Shown: piece by piece, positions 23,341 through 34,149 of the stretch
Position numbering within the stretch: position 1 is the stretch's first letter
How the letters are laid out: each line of letters opens with the position of its first letter
Source of the DNA: Triatoma infestans
Lineage: Eukaryota; Arthropoda; Insecta; Hemiptera; Reduviidae
NCBI GenBank assembly: GCA_011037195.1
Contig: JAAEAF010002313.1
Coordinates: forward strand, 62,001-126,000
DNA length: 64,000 bases
Direction: 5' to 3'
The notes under the pieces: model-generated
The model's input: the letters and a program-made list of their open reading frames with translations, nothing else
Told to the model about the DNA's origin: nothing
Databases searched by the model: none
Translations under genes and position numbers: made by a program

Positions 23341-24560
23341 TCTGTAAAGCGCACTTGTATTCTCACTACGTAGTCTCTTTATGTCATTTCATTATTAATT
23401 CTCTGGTTTTCCAAATAGTTCTTGATCAGGGAACCAAACGTCAGCTGTAAAATTTTCTAGAAGTTATAAACAATATTTCTTTTTAGTTTATAAAAAAAAT
23501 TAATTTTGTTAAAAAAGTATAATTTGTCTTGAAAATTCTTTTTATTTTGATGGTATCGCTACTGGTGCTATTGATTTAGAACAAGATTTAATCTATTATT
23601 ATTATTATGACTCGGTTTTAACTTTTGCTCGTTGTTTATGCATGAAGTTACTGTAAATAAAGTATTTGTATGTGAATATAAATGTATTAAAGATTATAAA
23701 CTGTTAGTTCATTTACAATTGTATATTTACAATGGCATATGCAACTAGACAGTTTGCAATAAAGGGTAAACCTGATCAGTATATGCACAAAGTTCCAAAA
23801 TCTAAAACTTGAGGCATTTCTCTATCCAGAAAGATTAATTCTCAGAAATTTACATTATTGGAATTACACTGATTACTCTTCTGCTCTTTAGACGTTTTTG
23901 GAAGTCTGTGTAACCATAAATGATGATAAGAACAAACTCAACCTAGTTGGGCCGGCATAACCACTGATATATATATGGATGAATTAGAAGGGGATTATGA
24001 GGCGGCATCAGCAGTAATACTACGAGATGATGTTCATATGTACCCTATGTTGGTGCACATCGAGTAATGTGGTGAGTAAGTGGAGGGAGTGAGGCGAATT
24101 GCCGCCCCCAGACAACTGTAAACCTATCCCTACTCCGCTCTGTCAATGTTTTCTACACGGACAGTACATTTTAACTGACCTTCTTTGTTTATTATAGTTC
24201 TTCCACATTACGTCTGTTCCTTCTGTTCATTTACCTTTCTTTTCCCCTGTTGCAAATAATTATTTCCATTAGATAATGCTATATTTATAATGCTAACCGT
24301 TTTCAATTTGAAGGAGCCAGACTTTCTCTTGCGCTCGGTATACTGCAGCACTTACACTTCAGTTATCTTTCTCTTCCATTTGCAACTGTATAACAAATAC
24401 AATAAGCAAATGAGACGAATGTTTACATTAAATACGAATAATATACCCAATGGTAATAATAGTTCATGGCGTTACAGTTCTAATAAGAAAATATTATTAG
24501 AGGTTGGCATTTTTCTAAAGTATTCAATTGCCTCCAGCTTTTATAGGAAGTGAAAACAGA
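23341..24560. other. unassigned stretch
   Basis: No gene or repeat is supported. A short ATT triplet run lies at about 23596-23608. A plus-strand frame at 24290-24553 has no recognisable motif. Confidence 0.4.
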
Positions 24561-24791
24561 TGTTACACTGAAATGGAAGTGAAGGGGAAGCCTAAGTGCC
24601 CCGGAATCATCTTAAAATGAATTTTCCGGGAAAAACGTTTCAAATACAACTTGCAGATCTTTAATATGTTCAGTTAGTATTCAAGTTTAAAGCAATCGAT
24701 CAAGCAAATCGATCTTTTTTCGAGAAAACTGGAAAAACTTGAAAATCCATTCCCGAAAGTTTTCTTCAAACTTGAAAATTTTGCAAACAAT

Positions 24792-24905
24792 CAGTCGCAC
24801 TGAAAATCCCATACATCTACCATTAACAACAACCAGTCGCACTGAAAATCCCATACATCTACCATTAACAACAACCAGTCGCAGCACTGAAAATCCCAGA
24901 AACCT
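24792..24905 (+). repeat. tandem repeat, 42-bp unit x2.5
   Basis: Units start at 24792, 24834 and 24876 with 'cagtcgcactgaaaatccca', then 'tacatctaccattaacaaca'. The third is partial and has a small insertion ('gcagcactg'). The unit is a multiple of three, which keeps the 94-codon minus-strand frame open by accident. Confidence 0.9.
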
Positions 24906-25140
24906 CCAAAACTGAATTTTCCTAGCCAAATATTTTATGTAAAAGTTGTAGATGACTAAATGTGAAGTCAAAAGAAAAATGGAGCTCTTTTCATGAAAAT
25001 TTGGAAACTAAAACGATCAGTAAAATGGTGCTTTCGGTTGACCGATTGAGACTAGAACTTAACGTCGGGTCCTTCAGAACTTAAACGAAATATCAACTTG
25101 TTTGAACTTGCTGCGATTTTCCTGTTTTGAATTATTGTGA

Positions 25141-25225
25141 CCATACTCATGCCTTACTCATGCCATACTCATGTTACTCATGCCATACTCATACCTTACT
25201 CATGCCATACTCATGCCTTACACAC
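25141..25225 (+). repeat. short tandem repeat, CATACTCATGCC type
   Basis: About seven imperfect units of 11-12 bp built from 'catactcatgcc' and 'ttactcatgcc'. They occupy the place where other family A copies carry CA or CT dinucleotides. Confidence 0.85.
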
Positions 25226-25644
25226 ACATATATGTACAGAATAATTACCGAAAAATCATTTTTTCATGTTGAACTGAGCTCACAACATTACTTCTTATGA
25301 ACAGTTTCGATACTTTCTCATATATTAAGAGAAATTCACGAATTAGGGGAGAAACCACGAAATTGCAGCAACCCTCATTGTTTTGGTTGATAAATCTTTC
25401 TCAAGCTTGAACTTTTTACCGAAGCTCCAATTATGTAGTAAATAAAGAGATTTTAAACTCTTCGGAACCATGGACCTTGATAAAAAAGTATAAATCGATG
25501 GTCCTCGAAATGAGATTCCTCTGAAACATTGTAAGCATAACTACAAGAGATTGAATTCGTAACATAATCATTAGGTCGAACTTCGGCGTAAAGCCAGTCA
25601 TTGAGACGAATGAGCAGAACAGGCAACGTTAATTGGAGCATCTG

Positions 25645-25860
25645 TTAGGTAGGGAGCCCAACCGAATTGTCTTAGTAGATGAAAGTGAACGAGAAGAGGT
25701 TCAGCCTAGATTAAAATGGGAGGACGAGTAAAAGGACGCCTTCCAGATTCGTGATTTTGGCTGCAGCAACTGGTGGAAGAGCAAAGCTGGAAGAGGCTGT
25801 GTGAAATTGCTCCTCAATGGCAGGCGATAGAACAAGACTAATTGTTGTCATGATGGCAGT
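25645..25860 (+). pseudogene. LINE C-terminal 'RPRLRWED' fragment
   Basis: One frame reads 'EPNRIVLVDESEREEVQPRL', then 'KWEDE', a stop, and 'KDAFQIRDFGCSNWWKSKAG'. This follows the '(R)GRPRLRW-D-V..DL..LGV..WW..A' end of endonuclease-reverse transcriptases seen widely in insect genomes. Only the last part remains. The clade cannot be fixed from this piece. Confidence 0.6.
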
Positions 25861-25899
25861 TTAGAAGCCCATCTAAGCTCTTCTAGAACACCCTACACA

Positions 25900-26300
25900 T
25901 CATTTTCGTGAACAAATGAAATACCATCCAAACTGATTGATTGGTTTAAACAAAATCATTGGAGCACGTTAATAAAAAATGATAACTACTCAGTGATCGG
26001 TGCGCTTTATGTTTAAGAACGTTACTGAAAATTTCAGGCCAAATACCACTGAACCAAATAAAATCAAGTTTGAGCTGCGTTTTTCCAATTCTGAATTATT
26101 GTTCACACTCATACGCACAGACTCATGCCACATGTATATACATAGACACATAGCGCACCTCTTGGGCCCACGCGAAAACAAACAGACTGAGAAAACTAGT
26201 TCAATCGTGAATAAATTTTTCTCTTAGGGACTTCAAAACAGACTTATTCCCTGAGACAACTCAGTTTTCGAAAATTTGATATGGTTGCCAATATTTGTTG
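25900..26300 (-). repeat. family A fragment, reverse
   Basis: It keeps 'ggtttaaacaaaatcattgg', 'gatcggtgcgctttatgttt', 'ccaaataccactgaacc' in part, and at its end 'cagttttcgaaaatttgat'. The slot holds only short 'acatgtatatacatag' sequence. The terminal palindrome is lost. Confidence 0.55.
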
Positions 26301-26356
26301 AGATATGTGGTTAGTCCGCAATACTGCAAGATACTGAGCTTTTATCAGTCACAGCA

Positions 26357-27137
26357 GTATGGGAAAAATAGTAGTGGTAGCGTATGGAAAGTAGTATCGG
26401 TGTGGTAGTGGTATGGAACAGTAGTAGTGGAGTGGTATGGAAAGTAGTAGTGGTAGTAGCATGGAAAGTATTAGTGGTAGTGGTATGGGAAAGTAGTAGT
26501 GGTAGTGGTATGGAAAGTAGTAGTGGTAGTGGTATGGAAATAGTAGTGGTAGTGGTATGGAAAGTAGTAGTGGTAGTGGTATGGAAAGTAGTAGTGGTAG
26601 TGGTATGGAAAGTAGTAGTGGTAGTGGTATGGAAAGTAGTAGTGGTAGTGGTATGGAAAGTAGTAGTGGTAGTAGCATGGAAAGTCTTAGTGGTGCGTGG
26701 TATGAAAGTATTATGGTAGTGGTATGGAAAGTAGTAGGGTAGTAGTTGGTTTTTTTAGTTAAGTTTTGGGACAGTAGTATGGTTAGTGGTATGGAAATAG
26801 TAGTGGTAGTGGTAGTGCGAAAGTAAGTAGTGGTAGTGGTTATGGAAAGTAGTAGGGGGTGGTGGTAGGAAAGTAGTAGTGGTAGTGGTATGGAAAGTAG
26901 TAGTGGTGTGGTCTGGAAAGGAGTAATGGTAGTGGTATGGAACGTAGTGTGGAGTGTATGGAAAGTAGTAGTGTAGTGGTAGGAATAGTATTAGTGGTAG
27001 TAGGTATGGAACAGTATTGAGTGGTAGTGGTATTATGACAGTCGTAGTGGTAGTGGTATGGATAAGGTGTAGTGGTAGTGGTATGGAAAGTAGTAGTGGT
27101 AGTGGTATGGAAATAGTAGTGGTAGTGGTATGGAAAG
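26357..27137 (+). repeat. minisatellite, 24-bp unit, about 780 bp
   Basis: The unit is 'tatggaaagtagtagtggta' plus 'gtgg', 24 bp, repeated many times. It is regular in the middle (26500-26680) and disturbed at both sides, with 'tagtagcatgg' variants. The unit is eight codons and its complement has no stop, so long frames are open on both strands (Met-Glu-Ser-Ser-Ser-Gly-Ser-Gly one way, Ile-Pro-Leu-Pro-Leu one other way). These are products of the repeat, not genes. The array ends beside the right end of the family A copy at 27158. Confidence 0.95.
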
Positions 27138-27157
27138 TATTTCTTAAAAAAAAAAAA

Positions 27158-28041
27158 CTCACACCACTTTCTCTTACTGCAGTTTACGGAATTATAATTC
27201 ACAAATTTTTTTCAAACTGTAATTTTTACTAAATGTGTGCTTGTCTTCAATTTTCTATCATTGGGAGAATCTAAACTTAATAACGTGACTTGTCTGAGGA
27301 AAGCATAACTTCCCTCTCTCCACTGAAACTTCTTTAAATGAACTTACTCGTAAAAAATTTCTAACTAAACTTATAGATTCCCGTATTCATGGTTAGTATA
27401 TCAAATTTCGAGAAATCCGTCAGTGTTTTTATGGAAAAACAAAGAAAACGTAAAAAACTGTTCAGTAAAAAGCCACTTCTTGTCAACCATTTTCTTCAAA
27501 CTCAGAATATTGGCAACATATTTAATTTTAATTAATATTATTTAGATGATAGAAATGTATAATAAACGGAAATAGCACTTTATGAGAAAACATAACCCCA
27601 TCCTTCCATCAAAAGCAGCCTTAAATGAATTATCCCAGAAAAATGTGTCAAATGAAAATTATAGCTCTTTATATGTGTAATTGATATATCAAACATAAAG
27701 AAAATCGTTGGAGCCAAAAATCGTTGGAGCCATTTCCGAAAAAATCGCAAAAAAGTGAAACCATCCATTCAGGTAGAGGAATTTTGGCAGATAACTTCGA
27801 TCTAATGTTGATACCTGTACGAAATATCCAGTTTGGACTTTCTGCGATTTTTCGTTTTTGAACTATGCTGTTCACATACATACATTCATACATACATAAA
27901 TACATTCATGCGCGCGCACACACACACACACACACATTTCTAAAAACCATTTTTTTGACTCAGGGAACCAGAGTGAAAATTCGATATCGAAAATTTGACA
28001 CGATTACAATACTTGCTCTTACTCCTAGTAAGAGCAAGTAA
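27158..28041 (-). repeat. family A, best full-length copy
   Basis: The termini are ACTTTCTCTTACT at 27166-27178 and AGTAAGAGCAAGT at 28027-28039. These are inverted repeats with one mismatch in 13, 874 bp apart. Beyond the first terminus is 'aaactcacacc', part of the end hairpin. Inside are all the family blocks: 'ttcttcaaactcagaatat', 'attaatattatttagatgat', 'aaaatcgttggagcc' (duplicated), 'gttttttgaactatgctgttc' in part, a (CA)n slot at 27911-27936, and 'ttgacacgattacaatac'. There is no coding capacity. I cannot see a target duplication with certainty. Confidence 0.9.
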
Positions 28042-28271
28042 AAATGGATATTTTTTTCTGAATGTTTTTTTTTACCTGAAAATTATCAATTCCTTTCAGA
28101 TATTTTTGTGGTTGTTTAAGGTCAATTTTATTTTGTCCCACTGGTATAAACGGCCAAATACACATTAAATCTTGCATAATCGCCTAATTTTCTTTTACCT
28201 TCTTTTTCAATATTGCAATGGAAATTCATTTATTTTTTTCCTTATAGATCACATTAACTATAAAACAATTA

Positions 28272-28700
28272 ATATTGTGTTCCTGCTCCAGTCCAGGATG
28301 TCGAAAGAGGCGACTAACGGACTACGTAGGGACGGCTAGCTTACAGCTGTATGGGTTTAGCACACCCACGGAACCCTAGCTCAATACCACGCCACATTGC
28401 ACTTCACTCACACAAATACAACATAGATACACACATTTACAACATACATATACAATGCGTAAGGAGGCCTTCCCTTCGGTAAGGGCGCTCTGCCGAAGGG
28501 TGATATTTAGTTCGTCCCGACTCGTGGGAACGGAATGGAACCGATTCCAATTATTGATATAAAAAATACTTTAAAAAATCCCATTTCCCAAACCCCTAAC
28601 CCACTTCCCTCCTTCATTCTGGTCTCCATCCTCAAACCCTTTTCCTCTCCAAACCACTACCTACCCTTGGACTTGGATTAACTGACTTAGACCCCGGCAT
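28272..28700 (+). other. 5' leader of the I-type LINE
   Basis: GC-richer than the flank. It contains 'atgtcgaaagaggcgactaa', which includes the small hairpin GTCG-AAAGAGG-CGAC, and a second short inverted pair around 'cttcggtaagggcgctctgc'. It is non-coding. I assume it is the element's 5' untranslated part, which in this class usually holds an internal promoter; no promoter motif was proved. Confidence 0.5.
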
Positions 28701-29420
28701 GAATAAGGAAATGATATCGACCGCAAAGACTGGTTGTTCAGCCAAAATTTCAGCCAGTCTGCAACGGAAATTCAAGGCATGAAGGGGAATGTAAGCCACC
28801 TATAAAATGGGTAAACTGTGGAGGTGACCATAATGCCAGATCAAACGGGTACTCAGTATTGCTGAAAGAAAAAGAAATTCAAAAGATCATCTTCAACAAT
28901 TGTCCTAAGCGGAGGCTAGGACAATTGTTGAGAGCAAGTATTATGTTACACCTTCAGTGTCATACTTAGAAAAAGCAAAGTCATCGACATTCCAATTTGT
29001 GGCGGGCTCATCTTCGGCTTTTAGGGGAAACATTAATAAGGTGGATGCGACCCACCATCCTTAAACATCGCTCCAACTGGAGCATCGCCAGCTAGTAGGC
29101 TGGCGGCAGAAATCTCTACTATCAGTTCCGTCCTTGCCAACAGTCGGCCGCTGTTCCCACAGCTAGTGGGACCAATAAAAACATGGTGGGCGCAACCCCG
29201 CCAAAAACAGCTACCATCCCTCCTGAGAATGCTTCGAAGGTAGCTAGTCTGCCTCGCCGGCTGCCGAAGGGGGGAGGGCAAAAATCGAATATGGTACCTG
29301 AACAATCAAAAGTTCAAGGTAGCAATGTTAGTGGACATGATGGAGGCCATGGAGCCTCCACTTCCAGCTATAATCTCCGTTCTCTCCGCCAACAATGGTA
29401 GCTGCTGGGAACGGACTTGG
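28690..29420 (+). pseudogene. I-type LINE ORF1, gag-like
   Basis: It is broken into several frames. Near 28780-28880 one frame gives 'HEGECKPPIKWVNCGGDHNA', then 'RSNGYSVLLKEKEIQ'. This is the gag zinc-knuckle layout C-x2-C-x3-G-H, here written W-V-N-C-G-G-D-H...G-Y. The first and last Cys of the knuckle have become Trp and Tyr, so zinc binding should be lost. Downstream, 29090-29230 gives 'SRLAAEISTISSVLANSRPL' in another frame. The product would bind element RNA. The N-terminal part before 28740 could not be followed. Confidence 0.6.
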
Positions 29421-29727
29421 ATGCCACTGAGTCAGAGGGGGGCGGATCATCAGATCGACCCTCGAATAGAAAAAGAAAATGACGTACAAAAAGGAAAGCA
29501 AATAGGAACGCCACAGCTGTATAAGATATATGCTTTTAATAAAACACAATGTACGGCTATTTGTGTTACAACGATAGTCTTGGTTATAACATGATTAGAA
29601 TTGTACATACATTTGTAAATAGTTTTGTCTATACAGAAAAAATTGTAAATATGTAAGCATCTGGTTTTGTGATTTTAAATTTGGGTGGAGAAAAAACATA
29701 CTGCCAAAAGTGGTCACTATAAATCAT

Positions 29728-30462
29728 TAACATGACCGAATCGGTACTTCAATGGAAATGCGGCGTTTTATGAATAATATAGAAGGGCTTCGCCGAATAA
29801 TAACAGAATACCGTTCTTTCGGCATATGTCTCCAAAAGACAAACCTACGCCCAGGGCATGCCATAAGGATTCCTGGATACAGAATACATATTAAAGAGGT
29901 GCAGCCCGCTCCAGGTGGAAGAGCGCACGGAGAAGTGGCTATCTGTGTGAGAAATAATATACCAAGCAGCCAGCTTATGCTCAATACAAACTTGCAAGCT
30001 GTGGCCGTGCGTCTAGAGATACCGCTACAGGTTACCCAAGTAAGTATTTATTTACCTGATACTTTCTGGCGTAAGGGTGATCTGGAGGATCTGCTCTCGC
30101 AACTGCCTGCGGCGACGTTGTTAGCGGGAGATTTCAACTCTCATAACACTTGGTGGGGCTCAGGCAGAAGCGATGCCCGAGGAAGGACTCTTGAGGAAAT
30201 AATTGATAATGCAAACTTAATGCTCCTCAATAGCGTTGTCACAACTCATTTTAACGCACACTCAGGTACTTTTAGTGCAATTGACCTGAGTGTTGCAACA
30301 CCCACCCTAGCGACTCATTTAGAATGGACAACAACGGACGAACTATACCATAGTGACCACTACCCTATAATAATGAAGAGCTCCACCTCTAGAGCAGACT
30401 ACATTATGCCCCACAAGCACGACATTGGGAGGGCAAACTGCCTGCTTATACCGCCAAAGTAG
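29728..30462 (+). pseudogene. I-type LINE ORF2: endonuclease domain
   Basis: The frame is 29752-30462, with a likely older start at 29732 (ATG ACC GAA TCG) in a frame that differs by one base. Motifs in order: 'FGICLQKTNL' (the family has LQET; the catalytic Glu is Lys here, residue 29); 'PGGRAHGEVAICVRN'; 'ATLLAGDFNSHNTWWGS'; 'SGTFSAIDLSVAT'; 'DELYHSDHYPIIM'. This is the exonuclease-endonuclease-phosphatase fold that nicks target DNA. The GDFN, ID and SDH motifs are intact, but the Glu change should kill nicking. The frame ends where a shift follows 'HDIGRANCLL'. Confidence 0.85.
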
Positions 30463-30957
30463 TAACACCTCCGTCTACAGGAGATGTTACTCTAGACGCA
30501 GCCTTGCTCACTAAGACGATGGTACATGCCTCTGAGGATACCATACCAAAAGTTGGTGGGAGAATCCCAAAACCGCCCATGCAAGGTGGACTCTTGAATG
30601 CAAGGTTGCAAACCTGCAAAAAAGCGGGCCTCTAATAGATTCAAAAGGTACCCAACAGTATAAAACTTGGTAACATTTAAAAAATTAAGAGCCTGGGAGA
30701 GGTATATTATTAGCAAAGCAAATAGGAAACTCTCGCTTTGTATGTGTCCCAATTTCAACATCGACGACCCTAAAAGAAGTTTGGAACAAGATAAAAACCC
30801 TCTCTGACCGAAGAAATATCCCATCGATACCAGCTCTCCTAACAAACAATGTTTTGATAAACGATCAGAGGAGGTTGTCGAATGCTTTACGCTACACTTC
30901 TCCCAAGTCTCAGGAACTGAAGCATACCCAACCGAATTCATCAGGCAAAAGATTGAG
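30463..30957 (+). pseudogene. I-type LINE ORF2: linker
   Basis: A plus-strand frame continues with 'KLPAYTAKVVTPPSTGDVTL' and 'MVHASEDTIPKVGGRIPKPP', then shifts to 'KRYPTVXNLVTFKKLRAWER' and 'SKANRKLSLYVCPNF'. This matches the spacer between endonuclease and reverse transcriptase in this class ('AIPK..G....K..VPWW...C'). A 196-codon minus-strand frame spans the same DNA and is a shadow. Confidence 0.7.
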
Positions 30958-32393
30958 ATGGAGCTCCAGCAACTTGATTTTGATGCCGCCACTAATGAGG
31001 TATATAACTCCCCGCTTACCATAGAAGAGCTTGAAAATATTTTAAAGAAAGTCAGGGACTCCACACGAGGTATGGATGGCATCCCTTATGCAATGATAAA
31101 AAACTTAAATTTGACTGGGAAACTACATCTCTTTAATCTATATAATCGTATATGGGAAAGCGGAGAGTACCCTGATATTTGGCGGGAATCCCTCATTATT
31201 CCGATTCTAAAAAAAGGCAAAGACCCCAGACATCCCTCCTTGACCCATCTCCTTGACCACCTGCTTGAGTAAAGTCCTCGAAGCTATAGTGAATTATAGG
31301 TTAGTATATATACTTAAAAAAAGAGGACTTTACAGCCAGTATCAAGCAGGATTCCGCAGATATCGCTCCATCTTAGATCAGATGTGCCGTTTGGAAACTT
31401 ACATACAGAACGCTTTTATGCGCAGACAGCACGTACTGGCCGTGTTTTTCGATCTTGAAAACATATGATACCACATGGAGGTATGCGATTCTGCGGATGT
31501 GTCATGAATGGGGGCTAAGGAGGAATTTGCCAAGATTTATCCAAGAGTTCTTCAAATTACGGAGGTTCCGCGTGCGTCTGGGGTCAGTGCTATCATTAGA
31601 AAATGGTATACCTTAGGGGTCTGTCCTTAGGGTCTGCCTACTCAAGTGTCTCTATACGTAGACGATCTCCCTATCTACCTTTCAGGTGATAATCTGAGCG
31701 AGGTTGGTTCAATTTCGCAACAGACTGTAGACAAAGTGGCAACTGAGGCTTCTAGGAAAGGATTTCAATTCTCAAGGCAGAAAACGGTATGCCTCCATTT
31801 CTGTCGGTCAAGACATGAGCACAACCCTCCAATGTTATATTTAGATGGCATGCCTATACATTATAAAGAAAGTGTTCGTTTCCCAGGCCTCTTATTTGAT
31901 TGTAAACTTACTTGGCAGGAACACATAGAACTAACCTATACTAAAGCAAAAAGAATCCTCGATATTTTAAAATTCTTAGGGTGCTACAAATGGGGAACGG
32001 AGCGAGAAATCCTAAAAAAAAATATTCATTAGTCTTATCCGCTCCAAATTAGATTACGGAGCCCCCGTGTATAATTCTGCGCGTAAGTCACGCCTTAGAA
32101 GAATAGATAAAGTTTATAATGAAGGGATTAGACTAATTACAGGCGCCTTCCGAACAAGTCCTCTTCAGAGCCTCTATGCAGAGTCGGGGTTGCTGCCACC
32201 TCAACTTAGAAGGGAACAGTTAACTCTGACATATTTGACCGGAATATGGGGAAAACCGACACAACCATTGTATAAAATCACATTTGAGAGCCCGCTTTAT
32301 GAAGAATACTGCCATCAAAGTACGCGGATGCGACCCTTAGGGATCAGAGCCAAAAGCCTCCTTGAGATCGAGGGCTTAAATTGGCCCCAGTAG
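30958..32393 (+). pseudogene. I-type LINE ORF2: reverse transcriptase
   Basis: Four frames together give the whole domain. 30958-31272 has 'PLTIEELENILKKVRDSTRG', 'MDGIPYAMIKNL' and 'IIPILKKGKDP'. 31253-31468 has 'LSKVLEAIVNYRL', 'YQAGFRRYRS' and 'LAVFFDLENI', motif A. After a one-base shift near 31467, 'YDTTWRYAILRMCHEWG' continues to 'FRVRLGSVLSLENGIP', a TAG stop at 31614-31616 where the family has Gln, then 'GSVL'. 31646-32032 has 'SLYVDDLPIY' (the catalytic box as YVDD), 'FSRQKTVCLHF' and 'FPGLLFDCKLTWQEHI'. 32067-32393 is the thumb. The catalytic Asps of motif A and YVDD are still present. Confidence 0.9.
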
Positions 32394-32397
32394 AGCC

Positions 32398-32960
32398 ATG
32401 GGGCTTTGCCCCTTCTCCTCCTTGGCTGCTAGATATTATACATTCCGCATGGATCTGTCTGTACATAGAAAAGAAGAAACACCTCCCGTCGTCTATGGGC
32501 AAAAGCTTTTGGAAATATTAAATTGCTATATGGAGTACCGACCTATCTTTACAGATGGGTCGAAGATAGGCGGCGGTGTAGGATGTGCCGTTCATACAGA
32601 GGTAGTTACCCTTACTTGGACTCTCCCTCGCTATGCTACAAAATATACAGTAGAAATATACGCCATCTGGCAGGCCCTGAAACTGTTTATCGAAAAAACC
32701 TACAGTAAAGCACTGGTGCTGACAGATTCTCTAAGTGCAATACAGGCTCTCCGGGACAAGTTCTCGACTGACCCAATGATTATTCGTATTTATGAAACAT
32801 TGAGCCAATTACGTACAAGAATGAAATAATATTTGTATGGGTACCAGGCCATAGTGTGCCAGACCAAGTGTGAATGGCAACGAGAGAGCTGATAACGCTG
32901 CAAAATTTGCTGCCTTAGATAATATAGATATGATTAATCCCGTGCGTCCCACAGATCTAA
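32398..32960 (+). pseudogene. I-type LINE ORF2: RNase H
   Basis: The frame 32398-32829 holds 'YRPIFTDGSKIGGGVGCAVH' (first Asp, residue 53 of this frame), 'YTVEIYAIWQALKLFIEK' (Glu, residue 86) and 'ALVLTDSLSAIQALRDK' (Asp, residue 110). After a one-base shift near 32827, 'IIFVWVPGHS' follows, and a further shift leads to 'NGNERADNAAKFAAL' from 32870 with the fourth Asp. All four metal-binding residues (D-E-D-D) survive. It would degrade element RNA in the RNA:DNA hybrid. Its presence separates this element from Jockey. Confidence 0.9.
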
Positions 32961-33349
32961 AAACTTTTATGAAAGAAATAATGATTAAAAAAATGGTAGA
33001 TCAGTGGAGTTCCACAAATGATAAATTAAAGGAAGTTAAACCATGCGTGCCTACGGCGTTAGTCGGGAACCTCCCGCGGCGGGAATCGGTTATACTTACG
33101 AGGCTCAGGATCGGACATACACGTATAACACTTGGGCATCTGCTGGTGGGTAGAAGAAGACCTACATGCCCACTATGCAGAGGAAGACTTACTGTAGCAG
33201 ATGTTCTGGAAGAGTGTCAGGCTCTGCGAGCATATAGGCAAAGAGCAGGCCTGCCACATGACTTGCGCTTTATTTTGAAAGAGGGTTCTCCACATTTTAG
33301 AGGGTTATTTGCCTTTTTAAAGCATATAAACTTATACGATAAGATTTAG
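32870..33349 (+). pseudogene. I-type LINE ORF2: C-terminal domain
   Basis: The frame runs 160 codons to a stop (TAG). It includes 'PRRESVILTRLRIGHTRITL', 'GHLLVGRRRPTCPLCRGRLT' and 'VADVLEECQALRAYRQRAG'. The 'L.R.R.GHT..TH..L......P.C..C....T..H.L..C' block is the standard C-terminus of this LINE group. The usual His of 'H.L..C' reads Asp or Val here, so the metal site may be weakened. It is the best-kept frame of the element. Confidence 0.85.
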
Positions 33350-34101
33350 TTTAGATTAGATTAGGTTTAATATAAGTGAGGAATGGAATATAGAGTACCC
33401 TCCCCACAGTATGAATGTATAGTGTGAATGTATTTATAAGTGTGAATTTATTCATCGGCATGAATGTATTTATTAGCGAGAATGTATTTACTGGCGTGAA
33501 AGTTAGCATGAATGCGTTTAGATTATAATTTTATCTGGGTTGCAAGGAATTTTTTATAAAGTACTTCACTGTAATTTTAGTTTAATAATAGTTAATTTAT
33601 GTTTTGTCTAGAGGTACGGAATATTTACATTTAATATCGCAAATGCAAGTAACCCTTTTATATCGTGTAGCTGTAGTGAACTGAAAGTTAGTCTCTAAAA
33701 ATACGAGTAACTTAGTTAACGAACATAATTGTTTAACACCAGGTAAATGAAAAGTAGAAGTGAAGATTATGAAAAGTAAAGGCAAACATCGAAGTGTAGC
33801 AAGGGGTGGCACGCCTTGTGTAATACTGTCATACAGGAATCCAGCTCAATCAGTAGTGAAAGGAAAAGGAGGGTGTCATTGTGCAATTGTCGATCCTCCC
33901 CACTCCGTCGACTGGATTCGATGGCTAAAGCGGGGGAGGGGAACGATGGACTATAATATGGCCCGGCTCCATGCTACTTCCATGGGAAGTTTCGATGGAT
34001 GTCGTGCAAAGAAAGAAAGAAAGACACCCTCTTTGCTCGAGTGGCTCTCAATAAAGTACGGCGCTAATGATCCGAGTTGTCGATTCGCAAAAAAAAAAAA
34101 A
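33350..34101 (+). other. I-type LINE 3' region and poly(A) tail
   Basis: Downstream of the stop is a non-coding region with 'gtttagattagattaggttt' and a series of 'gaatgtatttat' repeats near 33410-33510. It ends in A13 at 34089-34101. A 149-codon frame (33760-34209) crosses the tail and has no motif; I treat it as chance. It is possible that the sequence from about 33760 is a separate repeat. Confidence 0.55.
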
Positions 34102-34149
34102 TATTATGCTAAAAATAACTTATTTATTTTTTTTTATAAAAAAATTTTA

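Larger units (their letters stand above)
24560..25345 (-). repeat. family A copy with two tandem inserts
   Basis: A reverse-orientation copy. It keeps 'tttccgggaaaaacgtttcaa', in part, 'atggtgctttcggttgacc' and 'aacttaacgtcgggtcctt'. It carries a 42-bp tandem repeat (24792-24900) in the middle and a TACTCATGCC-type repeat (25141-25225) at the slot position. Confidence 0.75.
28272..34101 (+). mobile_element. I-type non-LTR retrotransposon, near full length, inactive
   Basis: About 5.8 kb on the plus strand. Order: 5' leader; gag-like ORF1 with zinc knuckle; apurinic-type endonuclease; reverse transcriptase; RNase H; C-terminal cysteine block; 3' untranslated part; and an A13 tail (34089-34101). 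An RNase H after the reverse transcriptase, plus a gag with CCHC knuckles, points to the I group (I/Ingi/Loa-like); Jockey lacks RNase H. Frameshifts and stops are spread through both ORFs. The 5' limit is estimated from the start of GC-richer sequence after AT-rich DNA. Target duplications were not found. Nothing seems inserted inside. Confidence 0.85.

Noticed and set aside
26349..27232. Long frames on both strands of the 24-bp minisatellite
   Set aside because: The unit length is a multiple of three and stop-free, so the frames are automatic. No unique protein sequence is present.
30492..31082. 196-codon minus-strand frame
   Set aside because: It is the antisense shadow of the I-type LINE linker and reverse transcriptase, which are recognisable on the plus strand.
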